Origin: Paracoccus shanxieyensis
Lineage (GTDB): Bacteria; Pseudomonadota; Alphaproteobacteria; Rhodobacterales; Rhodobacteraceae
Reading direction: 5' to 3'
DNA length: 64,000 bases
NCBI RefSeq assembly: GCF_009711265.1
Contig: NZ_WMII01000002.1
Coordinates: 248,001 to 312,000, forward strand
A program made the position numbers and the translations under genes. Shown in pieces: positions 7,227 through 16,571 of this stretch (the first letter of the stretch is position 1; every line of letters begins with the position of its first letter). Below the pieces are notes generated by a model. It was not told where the DNA came from. It worked only from the letters and a program-made list of their open reading frames with translations, and searched no databases.

Positions 7227-8858
7227 CTATTGTCCTGACGCAGTTGGGGCGGGTGGCAGCGGTTGCGATGTCACCGGCATGTCCGAGGGATATTCAGGCT
7301 CATCCGCCGCCGGTGCTGCGGTTGCCGCCTGCGGTTCCTGCGCCTGTTGCGCGATCATCTCATCGGCAAGCGCCTCGGCCCGGGCCAGTGCCTCGCTCAG
7401 CGTTTCACCTTCCGGCGCCGGGCCGGGGGTAGGCAGGGTTTCGGCGGTCGGTGCGGGGGCCGCATCCGGCATCGGAGCCTGTGCCGCTGCCGCATCGGTC
7501 GCCGGAACCGCAGCAAGATCGGGGGTGACGGCGATTGCGGCGGCGCTGGTGGCCGCGCCGGCCTCGGCGGGCAGGGTTTCGACCGCCGCGCGGGCCAGCA
7601 CCCCGGCCGAGCGGATCGGCGGGCGGCCCGAGGATATCACGTCCTGTGCCAGCACCTGCGCCGCCACGGGGGCGGCCTGATGCTGCGTGACATCCGCGAT
7701 GCTGACGCCGGGGTCCAGAAACTCGACCGTGGTGACCTTGGCCTTGACCATATGCGCCAGTTCATAGGCGTCCCAATTCGTCAGGCGCACGCAGCCATGC
7801 GACTGGTTCACGAACAGGCGCGACGGGGTGGCCGTTCCGTGGATGCCGTAGGTCGGTTCGGACAGGTCGATCCAGACATTGCCGACAGGGCCGTTCGGGC
7901 CGGGGGGAACCACCAGAACGCGGTCGTTTTCGCCCTGCTTGAAATTCCGCTTGGGGTTATAGGTATAGGTCGGGTTCAGCGCCACCGCATTGACCACATG
8001 CGTCCCATGCGGCGAGGGCGTATCCGATGAGCCCACGGTCGCCGGGTAATCCGCGACCATATTGCCCCTTGCGTCATAGGCGGCGACGCGGCGGGTCTCT
8101 TTGTCCACGATGATGCGGGTGACGGTGGCGCGGATGGGTTTGGCGGGCTTCGTCACCACGATCGTCGTCCCCGGCGTGAACTCCAGTCCGGGGTTCAGCT
8201 TGGCCAGAAACTTGTCATCCATATGAAAGCGTTCGGCCAGCTTCTCCAGAATGCTGGTGTAACCCTGCGAGGTCATCGCTGCTTTCAGCGCGTAATCGGC
8301 GGGGATATTGTCCACCAGCCCCTGCGCGTCCTCCTCGGTGATGGTATAGGACATGGTCAGCGCCTCGGCCTCATAGCCATGCAGCAGATCCCAGACCACG
8401 AAATCCATCTGGCCGGTCATCGGCAGGCCCGCGCGGCGTTGGAACGCCTTGATGGCGCTTTCGCTCATGCCGCCGCGCCAGCCATCGACCACGCCCGGCG
8501 AGATGCCCGAGCGGTCCAGCAGGATCTGCACCTTGGCCGTCAGCGCCGACTGACCGGGCGGCAGATCGCCGCCCTGATAGGTCGCGGTCTCGATCTCGGC
8601 CGGAGAGATCGAGCCGGGCGCGCGGTTGGCCACGGGCTGATGCGGCAGGGTCGAAGGCGTGGTCCCTACAGCCGTCACCGCCGCTGCCGGATCGGCCGCC
8701 GCCTGCACGGGCAATGTCGCCGTCACCGCCGCCGCGCGGGCGGGCGGACGCGGTTGCGGGGCTGTCTGGGCCAGTGCCATGCCTGCAGGCAGGCCAAGCG
8801 CAGCCGATATCAACAGAAGGCGCGGAATCGCGCCGTCGAAAAATCTGCTCTGGGACAT
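7227..8858 (-). CDS. L,D-transpeptidase (YkuD) with peptidoglycan-binding domain
   Basis: 543 residues from the ATG at 8858. An upstream in-frame ATG at 8897 is rejected because a TATAAT box (8880-8885) lies inside the extension. Order: signal peptide (about 1-31), linker, PG_binding_1 domain (SGISPGVVDGWRGGMSESAI, about 105-165), a LysM-like stretch (LEKLAERFHMDDKFLAKLNP), then the YkuD catalytic domain with GIHGTATPSRLFVNQSHGCV supplying the catalytic His and Cys (HG...SHGC). The last 150 residues are low-complexity Ala/Pro. It makes 3-3 murein cross-links or attaches proteins to murein. Confidence 0.9.
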   Translation of the reverse strand: MSQSRFFDGAIPRLLLISAALGLPAGMALAQTAPQPRPPARAAAVTATLPVQAAADPAAAVTAVGTTPSTLPHQPVANRAPGSISPAEIETATYQGGDLPPGQSALTAKVQILLDRSGISPGVVDGWRGGMSESAIKAFQRRAGLPMTGQMDFVVWDLLHGYEAEALTMSYTITEEDAQGLVDNIPADYALKAAMTSQGYTSILEKLAERFHMDDKFLAKLNPGLEFTPGTTIVVTKPAKPIRATVTRIIVDKETRRVAAYDARGNMVADYPATVGSSDTPSPHGTHVVNAVALNPTYTYNPKRNFKQGENDRVLVVPPGPNGPVGNVWIDLSEPTYGIHGTATPSRLFVNQSHGCVRLTNWDAYELAHMVKAKVTTVEFLDPGVSIADVTQHQAAPVAAQVLAQDVISSGRPPIRSAGVLARAAVETLPAEAGAATSAAAIAVTPDLAAVPATDAAAAQAPMPDAAPAPTAETLPTPGPAPEGETLSEALARAEALADEMIAQQAQEPQAATAAPAADEPEYPSDMPVTSQPLPPAPTASGQ

Positions 8859-8879
8859 GCTCGTGGTCTTGCGTTGCTT

Positions 8880-8916
8880 ATTATAAGTTTGTTCCAATTT
8901 TGCCCCGCGCGGGGCA
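8880..8916 (-). promoter_or_regulatory. Promoter of the L,D-transpeptidase with a 16-bp palindrome at -35
   Basis: On the minus strand a perfect TATAAT (8885-8880) stands 21 bp before the ATG at 8858. About 15 bp further upstream is the perfect palindrome TGCCCCGCGCGGGGCA (8901-8916), which covers the place where a -35 box would be. It could be an operator, or a hairpin; no protein is known from the sequence. Confidence 0.5.
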
Positions 8917-8956
8917 GCAACGCAAGCGCAGGCAGAACAAATCGGCTTGAGAACGC

Positions 8957-9706
8957 CTACATCTCGCCTTCAAAGCGGTGGCTTGACGGGAAGTAACGGC
9001 GCGACAGCGACACCGGCATGTTGTTCAGCCATTCCAGCCGTTCAAGCTGCAGCACGGGTTCATCCGCCGCAATGCCCAAGGCCGCACCGATGAATTCCGC
9101 CTCGGCGCTGCACACGCCGATCGAGATGGTCGCGCGGTTCAGCGGCACATGACCCAGAAGCCATTCGCAGGCGCTGGTCTTGGCCAGCGTCTCGGCGTTC
9201 AGGCCGGGGGCGGCATAGGTGTTGGTCCAGCGTTCCTCGCAGCAATAGGGCGCGCCATCCGACAAGAACACACCGCGGTTGAACAGCAGCGTTTCCGAAT
9301 TGCGCACCAGCATGTTGCGCGCCACATCCGCCGGCGGCGTGACCTCGGCGGATGACAGATAGCGGTAGCCATAGACGTGACCCGCCGCCTCCAGCTCGCG
9401 CCGCAGAAGCGAACGGACAAGCTGCACGCGCGGGTGATCGGCAACCCGCGTGCCGACCTTGCGGCGGCGTTCGATCACCCCGGTTTCGGCCAGCGCCTGC
9501 ATGGCACGGTTGACGGTCGCGCGGGCGCAGCCCAGTTCGACTGCCAGATCGCATTCGGTGGGGATCAGTTCACCCTCGGGCCATGTGCCGTCCTGAATGC
9601 GGGACAGAACGATGTCCTGAACGGACTGCCACGTCATGCCCTTTCGCTTGGGCGCGATGCCGGACACATTGCTTGATGGCACGGAGGTCGGAGAAATAAG
9701 GGACAT
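8957..9706 (-). CDS. GntR-family regulator with UTRA domain (HutC subfamily)
   Basis: 249 residues from the ATG at 9706 (AGG ribosome binding site 6 bp before); an extension to 9787 looks non-coding. The N-terminal winged helix reads SVQDIVLSRIQDGTWPEGEL followed by IPTECDLAVELGCARATVNR. The C-terminal UTRA ligand-binding domain ends with EPVLQLERLEWLNNMPVSLS and RRYFPSSHRFEGE. It is divergent from the MFS carrier and ureidoglycolate lyase genes, so it probably controls ureide or purine-breakdown uptake. HutC-like proteins often sense a pathway intermediate; which one is not shown here. Confidence 0.87.
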   Translation of the reverse strand: MSLISPTSVPSSNVSGIAPKRKGMTWQSVQDIVLSRIQDGTWPEGELIPTECDLAVELGCARATVNRAMQALAETGVIERRRKVGTRVADHPRVQLVRSLLRRELEAAGHVYGYRYLSSAEVTPPADVARNMLVRNSETLLFNRGVFLSDGAPYCCEERWTNTYAAPGLNAETLAKTSACEWLLGHVPLNRATISIGVCSAEAEFIGAALGIAADEPVLQLERLEWLNNMPVSLSRRYFPSSHRFEGEM

Positions 9707-9901
9707 GAAACCTGAAATGGTCTGAAAAGAATGCTGAAAATCTGCTCGGGCGGGGAATGCAAGCGGACCGGGCACCAAAGGGCGCAAGCTCCGCAGCCGA
9801 ACAGGCCATGGACATATTAAACCACTAAGTTCATTTTCTGCGACCTTCTGACGATGAAGGCAAGGACATTCCTGCGTTTATGCAGCAATCCGCCTGCCGA
9901 G

Positions 9902-9935
9902 TTGACAATCTGCCCGGTGGGGCAGATGGTCGCGG
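9902..9935 (+). promoter_or_regulatory. Promoter of the MFS-allA operon with internal inverted repeat
   Basis: A perfect TTGACA lies at 9902-9907. Right behind it is the inverted repeat ATCTGCCC-N4-GGGCAGAT (9908-9927), which fills the spacer up to a weak -10-like GATGGT near 9925-9930. The layout implies that a protein bound at the repeat would block RNA polymerase. The adjacent divergent GntR/UTRA gene is the obvious candidate. Confidence 0.5.
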
Positions 9936-9958
9936 CCATTCTGCCAAGAGGTGTGCAA

Positions 9959-11149
9959 GTGTCGGATGCAACCGCATTCCGGGGGGGCAACCCTTCGACA
10001 ACGGCATGGACTGTCCTGATCGCGATCAGCCTGTGCCACATGATCAATGATGTGATGCAATCCATGCTTGCGGCGATTTATCCGCTGCTGCAGCAGGAAT
10101 TCTCGTTGTCATATTGGCAGATCGGTCTGATGACCTTCGCCTTTCAGGTGACGGCCTCGTTGCTGCAGCCGGTCGTCGGGGCGGTCACGGACAAAAACCC
10201 GATGCCGAAATCGCTGGCCTTTGGCATGGGGACGACGGTGGTGGGCGTCCTGATGCTGGCCTTGGCGCATGAATACTGGGTGCTGCTGATCGGAGCGATG
10301 CTGATCGGAATCGGCTCGGCGGTGTTTCACCCTGAAAGCTCGCGCGTGGCGCGGGTGGCATCGGGCGGGCGCTTCGGCACGGCGCAGTCGATCTTTCAGA
10401 TGGGCGGGAATTTCGGCACCTCGCTTGGGCCGCTGCTGGCCGCCTTTATCGTCGTGCCGCTGGGGCGGCCCTCGATCGCGCTGTTTTCGGTGATGGCGAT
10501 GGTCGGGTCGTGGATGCTGTGGCGCATCGGCGCATGGGCCGAGGGGCGGCGCAAATCGGGCGGTCCCAGCGCCAGCACCGCGCTGAAGCTGCCGCGCAAC
10601 CGCGTCATCGCGGCCATCGTCATTCTGGCGCTGCTGACCTTCACCAAGAACATCTACACCGCCAGCATCTCAAGCTATTTCACCTTCTTCCTGATCGAGA
10701 AATTCGCCCTGACGACGCAGCAGGCGCAGCTGATGCTGTTTTTGTTCCTTGGCGGCATGGCGGGGGGCGTCATGCTGGGCGGGCTGCTTGGCGACAAGGT
10801 GGGGCCGCTGAAAGTGATCTGGTTCTCGATCCTTGGGATCCTGCCCTTTACGCTGGCGCTGCCCTATGCGGGGCTTGCGACGACGGGCGTGCTGGTGGTG
10901 GTGATCGGGCTGATCCTGGCCTCGGCCTTCCCGGCCATCGTGGTCTTTGCGCAAGAGCTGGTGCCGGGCCGGACCGGGCTGATCGCCGGCATCTTCTTCG
11001 GCTTTGCCTTCGGCATGGGCGGCATCGCCGCCGCCGTGCTGGGGGTCGTCGCCGATGCGAAGGGGATCGAATTCGTCTATCAGATCTGTTCCTATCTGCC
11101 GTTGATGGGGCTTTTGACGATTTTCCTGCCCCGCATGAACCGGGTCTGA
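9959..11149 (+). CDS. MFS transporter, Fsr (fosmidomycin-resistance) type
   Basis: 396 residues from GTG 9959, which has AAGAGG 7 bp upstream; the longer frame from 9854 spans the TTGACA promoter and is rejected. About 12 hydrophobic segments are visible. The loop motif VVGAVTDKNPMPKSLAFGMG after helix 2 resembles the MFS A-motif, and VFHPESSRVARVASGGRFG is typical of the Fsr subgroup. The next gene begins 6 bp later and encodes ureidoglycolate lyase, so the cargo may be a ureide; this is inference from context only. Confidence 0.85.
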   Translation: MSDATAFRGGNPSTTAWTVLIAISLCHMINDVMQSMLAAIYPLLQQEFSLSYWQIGLMTFAFQVTASLLQPVVGAVTDKNPMPKSLAFGMGTTVVGVLMLALAHEYWVLLIGAMLIGIGSAVFHPESSRVARVASGGRFGTAQSIFQMGGNFGTSLGPLLAAFIVVPLGRPSIALFSVMAMVGSWMLWRIGAWAEGRRKSGGPSASTALKLPRNRVIAAIVILALLTFTKNIYTASISSYFTFFLIEKFALTTQQAQLMLFLFLGGMAGGVMLGGLLGDKVGPLKVIWFSILGILPFTLALPYAGLATTGVLVVVIGLILASAFPAIVVFAQELVPGRTGLIAGIFFGFAFGMGGIAAAVLGVVADAKGIEFVYQICSYLPLMGLLTIFLPRMNRV

Positions 11150-11155
11150 GGGGAC

Positions 11156-11635
11156 ATGATGACGATCAAGGCAAGGCCGATCTCGGCCACGGAATTCGCG
11201 CCCTTTGGCGAGGTCCTGCAGCCGCGCGACGCGCCGACGAAGATGATCAATGCGGGCCGCTGCGAACGGCATCACGCGCTGGCCACCGTGCAGCGGTTCG
11301 ACGGCGAGGCGATCATTTCGATCTTTCGGTCGCAACCGGTCAGCCTGCCCTATGACTGCGCGCTGCTTGAGCGGCATCCGCTGGGCTCGCAGGCCTTTGT
11401 GCCGCTGGGGCCGGATCCGTGGCTCTCGGTCGTGGCGCCTGATGCGGGCGGCAAGCCCGGCGCGCCGCTGGCCTTCATCGTGCCGGCGGGTGTCGGGGTG
11501 AACCTGCACGCGGGCGTCTGGCACGGCGTTCTGACGCCTCTGGACCGTGCCGCCGATTTCCTTGTCGTCGACCGCGAAGGTGGCGGCGTGAACCTTGAGG
11601 AAGTCACCATCGCCCCGGTGACGATCACCGCATGA
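11156..11635 (+). CDS. allA: Ureidoglycolate lyase AllA
   Basis: 159 residues. AllA cleaves ureidoglycolate to glyoxylate and urea, the last step of allantoin breakdown. The family start ISATEFAPFGEVLQP is visible, then the core ALLERHPLGSQAFVPLGPDP and the conserved VGVNLHAGVWHGVLTPLD near residue 115, where the His residues lie in the cupin barrel. Ribosome binding site GAGGGG; ATG 11159 is a second possible start one codon later. Its stop overlaps the rnhB start (ATGA). Confidence 0.92.
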   Translation: MMTIKARPISATEFAPFGEVLQPRDAPTKMINAGRCERHHALATVQRFDGEAIISIFRSQPVSLPYDCALLERHPLGSQAFVPLGPDPWLSVVAPDAGGKPGAPLAFIVPAGVGVNLHAGVWHGVLTPLDRAADFLVVDREGGGVNLEEVTIAPVTITA

Positions 11636-12262
11636 CCGGCCCCGATTACAGCTTCGAGGAGGCCGCGATCCTGTCCGGCGCCCGCTTTGTCGCAGGTGTG
11701 GATGAGGTGGGGCGCGGCCCGCTGGCCGGTCCCGTGACGGCGGCGGCGGTGATTATCGACCTGTCCTGTGTCCCGCAGGGGCTGAACGATTCAAAGAAGC
11801 TGACCGCCCTGCGCCGCACTGCGCTGGCCGATCAGATCATGGCCAGTTGCGACTGGGCCATAGGTCACGCCAGCGTCGAAGAGATCGACAGCCTGAACAT
11901 CCTGCGCGCCTCGCATCTGGCGATGTGCCGCGCCATTGCCGGGCTGCGCCAGCGGCCCTGCCATGTGCTGATCGACGGCAATATGCTGCCGCGCGATCTG
12001 GACCTGCCGGGGCAGGCGGTCGTCAAGGGCGATGCGCGCAGCCTGTCCATCGCCGCGGCCTCGATCATCGCCAAGATGGTGCGCGACCGGATCATGGTGG
12101 ATTTGGCGCAACAGCATCCCGGATATGGCTGGGACGTTAACGCAGGTTACCCGACGCCCGCGCATAAGCGCGCGCTTCTAGATCTGGGGATAACCCCATA
12201 TCATAGGCGCAGCTTTGCGCCGGTCCACAATATCTTGTGTAAACCCCAAACAGCAAGCTGTT

Positions 12263-12264
<2 letters not shown>
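11632..12264 (+). CDS. rnhB: Ribonuclease HII
   Basis: 210 residues. RNase HII removes ribonucleotides misincorporated into DNA and RNA of RNA-DNA hybrids. The signature GVDEVGRGPLAGPV near residue 23 contains the catalytic DE(V)GRG, and ILIDG-like VLIDGN near 114 plus SIAAASIIAKMVRDR near 142-156 supply the remaining carboxylates and the conserved block. The end KRALLDLGITPYHRRSFAPV is standard. It is coupled to allA by ATGA overlap, and ccrM follows 91 bp later. Confidence 0.95.
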
Positions 12265-13486
<1,222 letters not shown>

Positions 13487-13546
13487 GTTTTTCCGGTTCG
13501 CCAAGTCCCGAAGTTCCGCAAGCTCTGGTGCGGCCGGGACCGCCTT

Positions 13547-13578
13547 GCCCCGCCCGGTTCTGCCGGTCGGGGCCTTTT
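13547..13578 (+). terminator. Rho-independent terminator after ccrM
   Basis: GCCCCGCCCGG (13547-13557), a TTCTG loop and CCGGTCGGGGC (13563-13573) pair with one internal mismatch and are followed by CTTTTC. It lies 60 bp past the ccrM stop and before the GSCFA gene. Confidence 0.65.
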
Positions 13579-13610
13579 CATATGAAATTCAATGTGAAAT
13601 CATCCGGGTC

Positions 13611-14660
13611 ATGACACATCCCTATGTTGATCTGCCAAAGACCGCCTTTTGGCGCAGCGGCGTGGCCGAGGCGGGCCATGACGGGCTGGTCGACATCTTC
13701 CGCCCCGCCTTCGATCTGCCCCGCGATGCCGCCATTGCAACCGCAGGCAGTTGTTTCGCCCAGCATGTCGGGCGGGCGCTGCGCGAGGCGGGCATGACGG
13801 TGCTGGATGCCGAGCCGCCGCCGCCGGGCTGCATGGCCGCCACTGCCCGGCGCTTCGGCTATCGCATCTATTCCGCGCGTTACGGCAATATCTACACCAC
13901 GCGGCAATTGCTGCAATTGGTGCAGGACGCGCTGGCGGATCATGTGGACGCGCAGGACATCTGGGAAAAGGACGGTCGCTTTTACGACGCGCTGCGCCCC
14001 ACGGTTGAACCCGAGGGCCTGTCATCGCTGGCCGAGGCCATCGCGCTGCGCCATGCCCATCTGGCGGCGGTGCGGTCGCTGTTTTCGCGCTGTTCGCATT
14101 TCATCTTTACGCTGGGTCTGACCGAGACATGGGCGCATCGCCAGACGGGCCGGGTCTGGCCGACCTGTCCCGGCACGGTCGCGGGCCGGTTCGATGACAG
14201 CCAGCACGGCTTTCTGAACCTTGGCGTTTCCGACGTGCTGGCCGATCTGGCGGCGATCCGCACCCTGCTGCAGCAGATCCGCCCGCAGATGCGCATCATC
14301 CTGACCGTCTCGCCGGTGCCGCTGACCGCGACCGCCTCGGGCGGGCATGTGCTGGCGGCGACGACACGATCGAAATCCGTGCTGCGCGCCGCGGCCGATG
14401 AATTCGCCGCGGCCCATGCGGATGTGGATTATTTTCCGTCCTATGAGATCGTGACCAATCCCGCCGCGCGCGGCGCGTTCTTTCAGCCCAATCTGCGCGA
14501 GGTGACGGCACAGGGGGTGAATGTGGTGATGCGCACATTTCTGGCCGCCTATGGTCTGGCCGCGATGCCCGCGCCCAGAACGCAGACCGTGGCACCTTCG
14601 ACCGACCCCGCCGAGGATGTGGTCTGCGAAGAAATCCTGCTGGACGCATTCCGCAAATGA
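13611..14660 (+). CDS. GSCFA-domain protein
   Basis: 349 residues from ATG 13611; the longer frame from 13545 overlaps the ccrM terminator and is rejected. The defining GSCFA motif is in AATAGSCFAQHVGRAL-like sequence near residue 47 (seen as AGSCFAQHVGRALREAGM), and the central FIFTLGLTETW is also typical of the family. GSCFA proteins are distant SGNH-type hydrolase relatives of unknown substrate. The next gene, also SGNH-like, overlaps by ATGA, so the two are likely translated together and act in one step. Confidence 0.85.
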   Translation: MTHPYVDLPKTAFWRSGVAEAGHDGLVDIFRPAFDLPRDAAIATAGSCFAQHVGRALREAGMTVLDAEPPPPGCMAATARRFGYRIYSARYGNIYTTRQLLQLVQDALADHVDAQDIWEKDGRFYDALRPTVEPEGLSSLAEAIALRHAHLAAVRSLFSRCSHFIFTLGLTETWAHRQTGRVWPTCPGTVAGRFDDSQHGFLNLGVSDVLADLAAIRTLLQQIRPQMRIILTVSPVPLTATASGGHVLAATTRSKSVLRAAADEFAAAHADVDYFPSYEIVTNPAARGAFFQPNLREVTAQGVNVVMRTFLAAYGLAAMPAPRTQTVAPSTDPAEDVVCEEILLDAFRK

Positions 14661-15433
14661 CCGCGCCCAAGCTGCTGATTCTGGGAAATTCGCACACGGC
14701 GGCCAGCCGCGTTGCGCTGCGTGACGATCCCGAGCGCTGGCCGGGCTTTTGCCCCGATGTCTTTGCCATGCCCGGCGAAACGCTGGCCGATCTTGACCTG
14801 CAAGACGGCGCGCTGCACCCGCCCAATGCCGAGATCGCGCAAAAGATGCGGTTCTACAACCAGACCGACCGCTTTTCGCTGACGGGCTATGACGCGTTCG
14901 TGCTGATCGGCGGGCTGTCGGTCAACGCGGTGTCGGCCTTGCAGGATCGCCATCGCAGCGTCGATTTTCCATCGGTCGCGGCGGGGCAGGACTGCTGCCT
15001 TGTCTCCTCGGGGCTGATCGACGCGCTGATCGCCGACCGGATCGAGGCTTCGCCTGCGCTGCGCATCTTGCGCAAGCTGGCCGGGTTGTCGGCGCGGCCG
15101 GTCCTGTTCATCGATCAGGTTCTGCCCTCGTCCGATTGCCGGGACGATCCGCAAAGGTTCGCGGGCTATGTCGCGATGGTGGCGCGCGGCGATGGCATGG
15201 CGTTTCGCGACCGCTATCTGCGGGTGCTTCACAGGGTTCTGGGAGGCGATGCCATCCATCTGCCGCAGCCAGCCCAGACCATTGCGGATGGGGTCTTTTC
15301 CGCGCCGGAATGGATGCGCGGCTCGGTGCGGATGAACCCGCGCCGCGATGTCTTGCATGAGGTCGCCGAACACGGCCACGCCAATGCCGCATATGGGGCC
15401 TTGCAGGTCGATCAGATCCTGCGGGCGCTATAG
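14657..15433 (+). CDS. SGNH-hydrolase-like protein paired with GSCFA protein
   Basis: 258 residues, coupled to the GSCFA gene by ATGA overlap. The N-terminal KLLILGNSHTAASRVAL resembles an SGNH block I with Ser in GNSHT, and the C-terminal EHGHANAAYGALQVDQIL has a His/Asn pair where an SGNH Asp-His would be expected. There is no signal peptide or membrane segment, so it acts in the cytoplasm. The activity is not known. The gene overlaps the convergent AlkB-like gene by 6 bp. Confidence 0.7.
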   Translation: MTAPKLLILGNSHTAASRVALRDDPERWPGFCPDVFAMPGETLADLDLQDGALHPPNAEIAQKMRFYNQTDRFSLTGYDAFVLIGGLSVNAVSALQDRHRSVDFPSVAAGQDCCLVSSGLIDALIADRIEASPALRILRKLAGLSARPVLFIDQVLPSSDCRDDPQRFAGYVAMVARGDGMAFRDRYLRVLHRVLGGDAIHLPQPAQTIADGVFSAPEWMRGSVRMNPRRDVLHEVAEHGHANAAYGALQVDQILRAL

Positions 15434-16564
15434 CGCGTTGCGCGGCATCGGCAGATCGCCGCGATTATAAGGCTTCCAATCCTCGATCTCGGGATAGAAT
15501 TGCCGCCGCCATGCCCGCACACGCGGGTTCATGCGCCGCCGCCACAGGGGCGGCACCATGGCCAGAAAGGTCATCGCCGGATAGCCCATCGGCAATTGCG
15601 GCGCTTCCTCGGCGGAATAGGTCTGCAGCAGCGGAAAGCGCCGGTCGGGCTTGTAATGATGGTCGGAATGGCGCTGCAGATTGATCAGCAGCCAGTTCGT
15701 CGCGGTATGCGAACTGTTCCAGCTGTGGCGCGGCAGCACATGTTCATAGCGGCCATCGCCCAGATGCTTGCGGGTCAGCCCGTAATGTTCGACATAATTC
15801 GTCAGCTCAAGCTGCCAGATGGCCACGAAAGCCTGCCACAGAAACAGCCCCAGCCCCCACCAGCCGCCCAAAGCCAAAGCCAGCGCCAGCATTCCCAGTT
15901 GCAGCGCGGCGTAGCGCCAGAACGGGTTGCGCCGGTCGAAGACCGACCGCTTGGCGCGGGCCAGCCGCTTGGCCTCGGCCTGCCAGGCGCTGGTCGGGCA
16001 ATCGACCAGAACGCGCAGGAAGAAGCGGAAAAACCCTTCGTTATAGCGCGCCGAGACCGCATCGCGGGGCGTTGCCACCCATGAATGATGCACCAGCAGA
16101 TGTTCGGTGCGAAAGTGCGAATACAGCGTCGAGGCCAGCAGCAGATCGCCCAGCCAGCGCTCGACCGGGTTTTTCTGGTGCAAAAGCTCATGGGCATAGA
16201 CGATGCCGATGGTCCCCGAGGCGACGCCGATGCCGAAGAACAGACCGAGGCTTTCCCAGCCGGTCATCCCGCCGCGTGTCGCCCACCAGATACCGCCAAA
16301 GATCATCGCGGCCTGCATGGGAAACCACAGGATGGTGATGGCGCGATACCAGAAAAGCTGCGCCTCGGGCGTTTCGGTATCTGGGTTTTCTTCGTTCAGG
16401 CCCAGGACGCTGTCCAGCACCGTCATCAGATACCACGCATAGACCGGCATCAGCACGAACCACCAGCCGCCAAAGCGGGCGGCGATCAGGGCCAGCGGCA
16501 CCATCCCAAGCGAAAGCCAGAAGGGCAGCGCGTCGATCATACGGGGACGAGAGGAAGCGGTCAT
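15428..16564 (-). CDS. alkB: Alkane 1-monooxygenase-like integral membrane di-iron enzyme
   Basis: 378 residues. The family uses a non-haem di-iron centre and rubredoxin electrons to hydroxylate alkanes at C1. All histidine boxes are present: AHELLHQKN (about 125), HFRTEHLLVHHSW (about 150) and LQRHSDHHYKP (about 305), plus the family motif NYVEHYGL (about 260). Five or six hydrophobic segments surround them. Xylene monooxygenase-type relatives share the boxes, so the substrate is not certain. No rubredoxin gene is in the window. It starts 7 bp after mutY. Confidence 0.88.
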   Translation of the reverse strand: MTASSRPRMIDALPFWLSLGMVPLALIAARFGGWWFVLMPVYAWYLMTVLDSVLGLNEENPDTETPEAQLFWYRAITILWFPMQAAMIFGGIWWATRGGMTGWESLGLFFGIGVASGTIGIVYAHELLHQKNPVERWLGDLLLASTLYSHFRTEHLLVHHSWVATPRDAVSARYNEGFFRFFLRVLVDCPTSAWQAEAKRLARAKRSVFDRRNPFWRYAALQLGMLALALALGGWWGLGLFLWQAFVAIWQLELTNYVEHYGLTRKHLGDGRYEHVLPRHSWNSSHTATNWLLINLQRHSDHHYKPDRRFPLLQTYSAEEAPQLPMGYPAMTFLAMVPPLWRRRMNPRVRAWRRQFYPEIEDWKPYNRGDLPMPRNAL

Positions 16565-16571
16565 GTCTCAA

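Noticed and set aside
12135..12152. CtrA-like site GTTAACGCAGGTTACC near the end of rnhB
   Set aside because: Only one half matches TTAA; the second half is TACC, and it lies inside the rnhB coding sequence.
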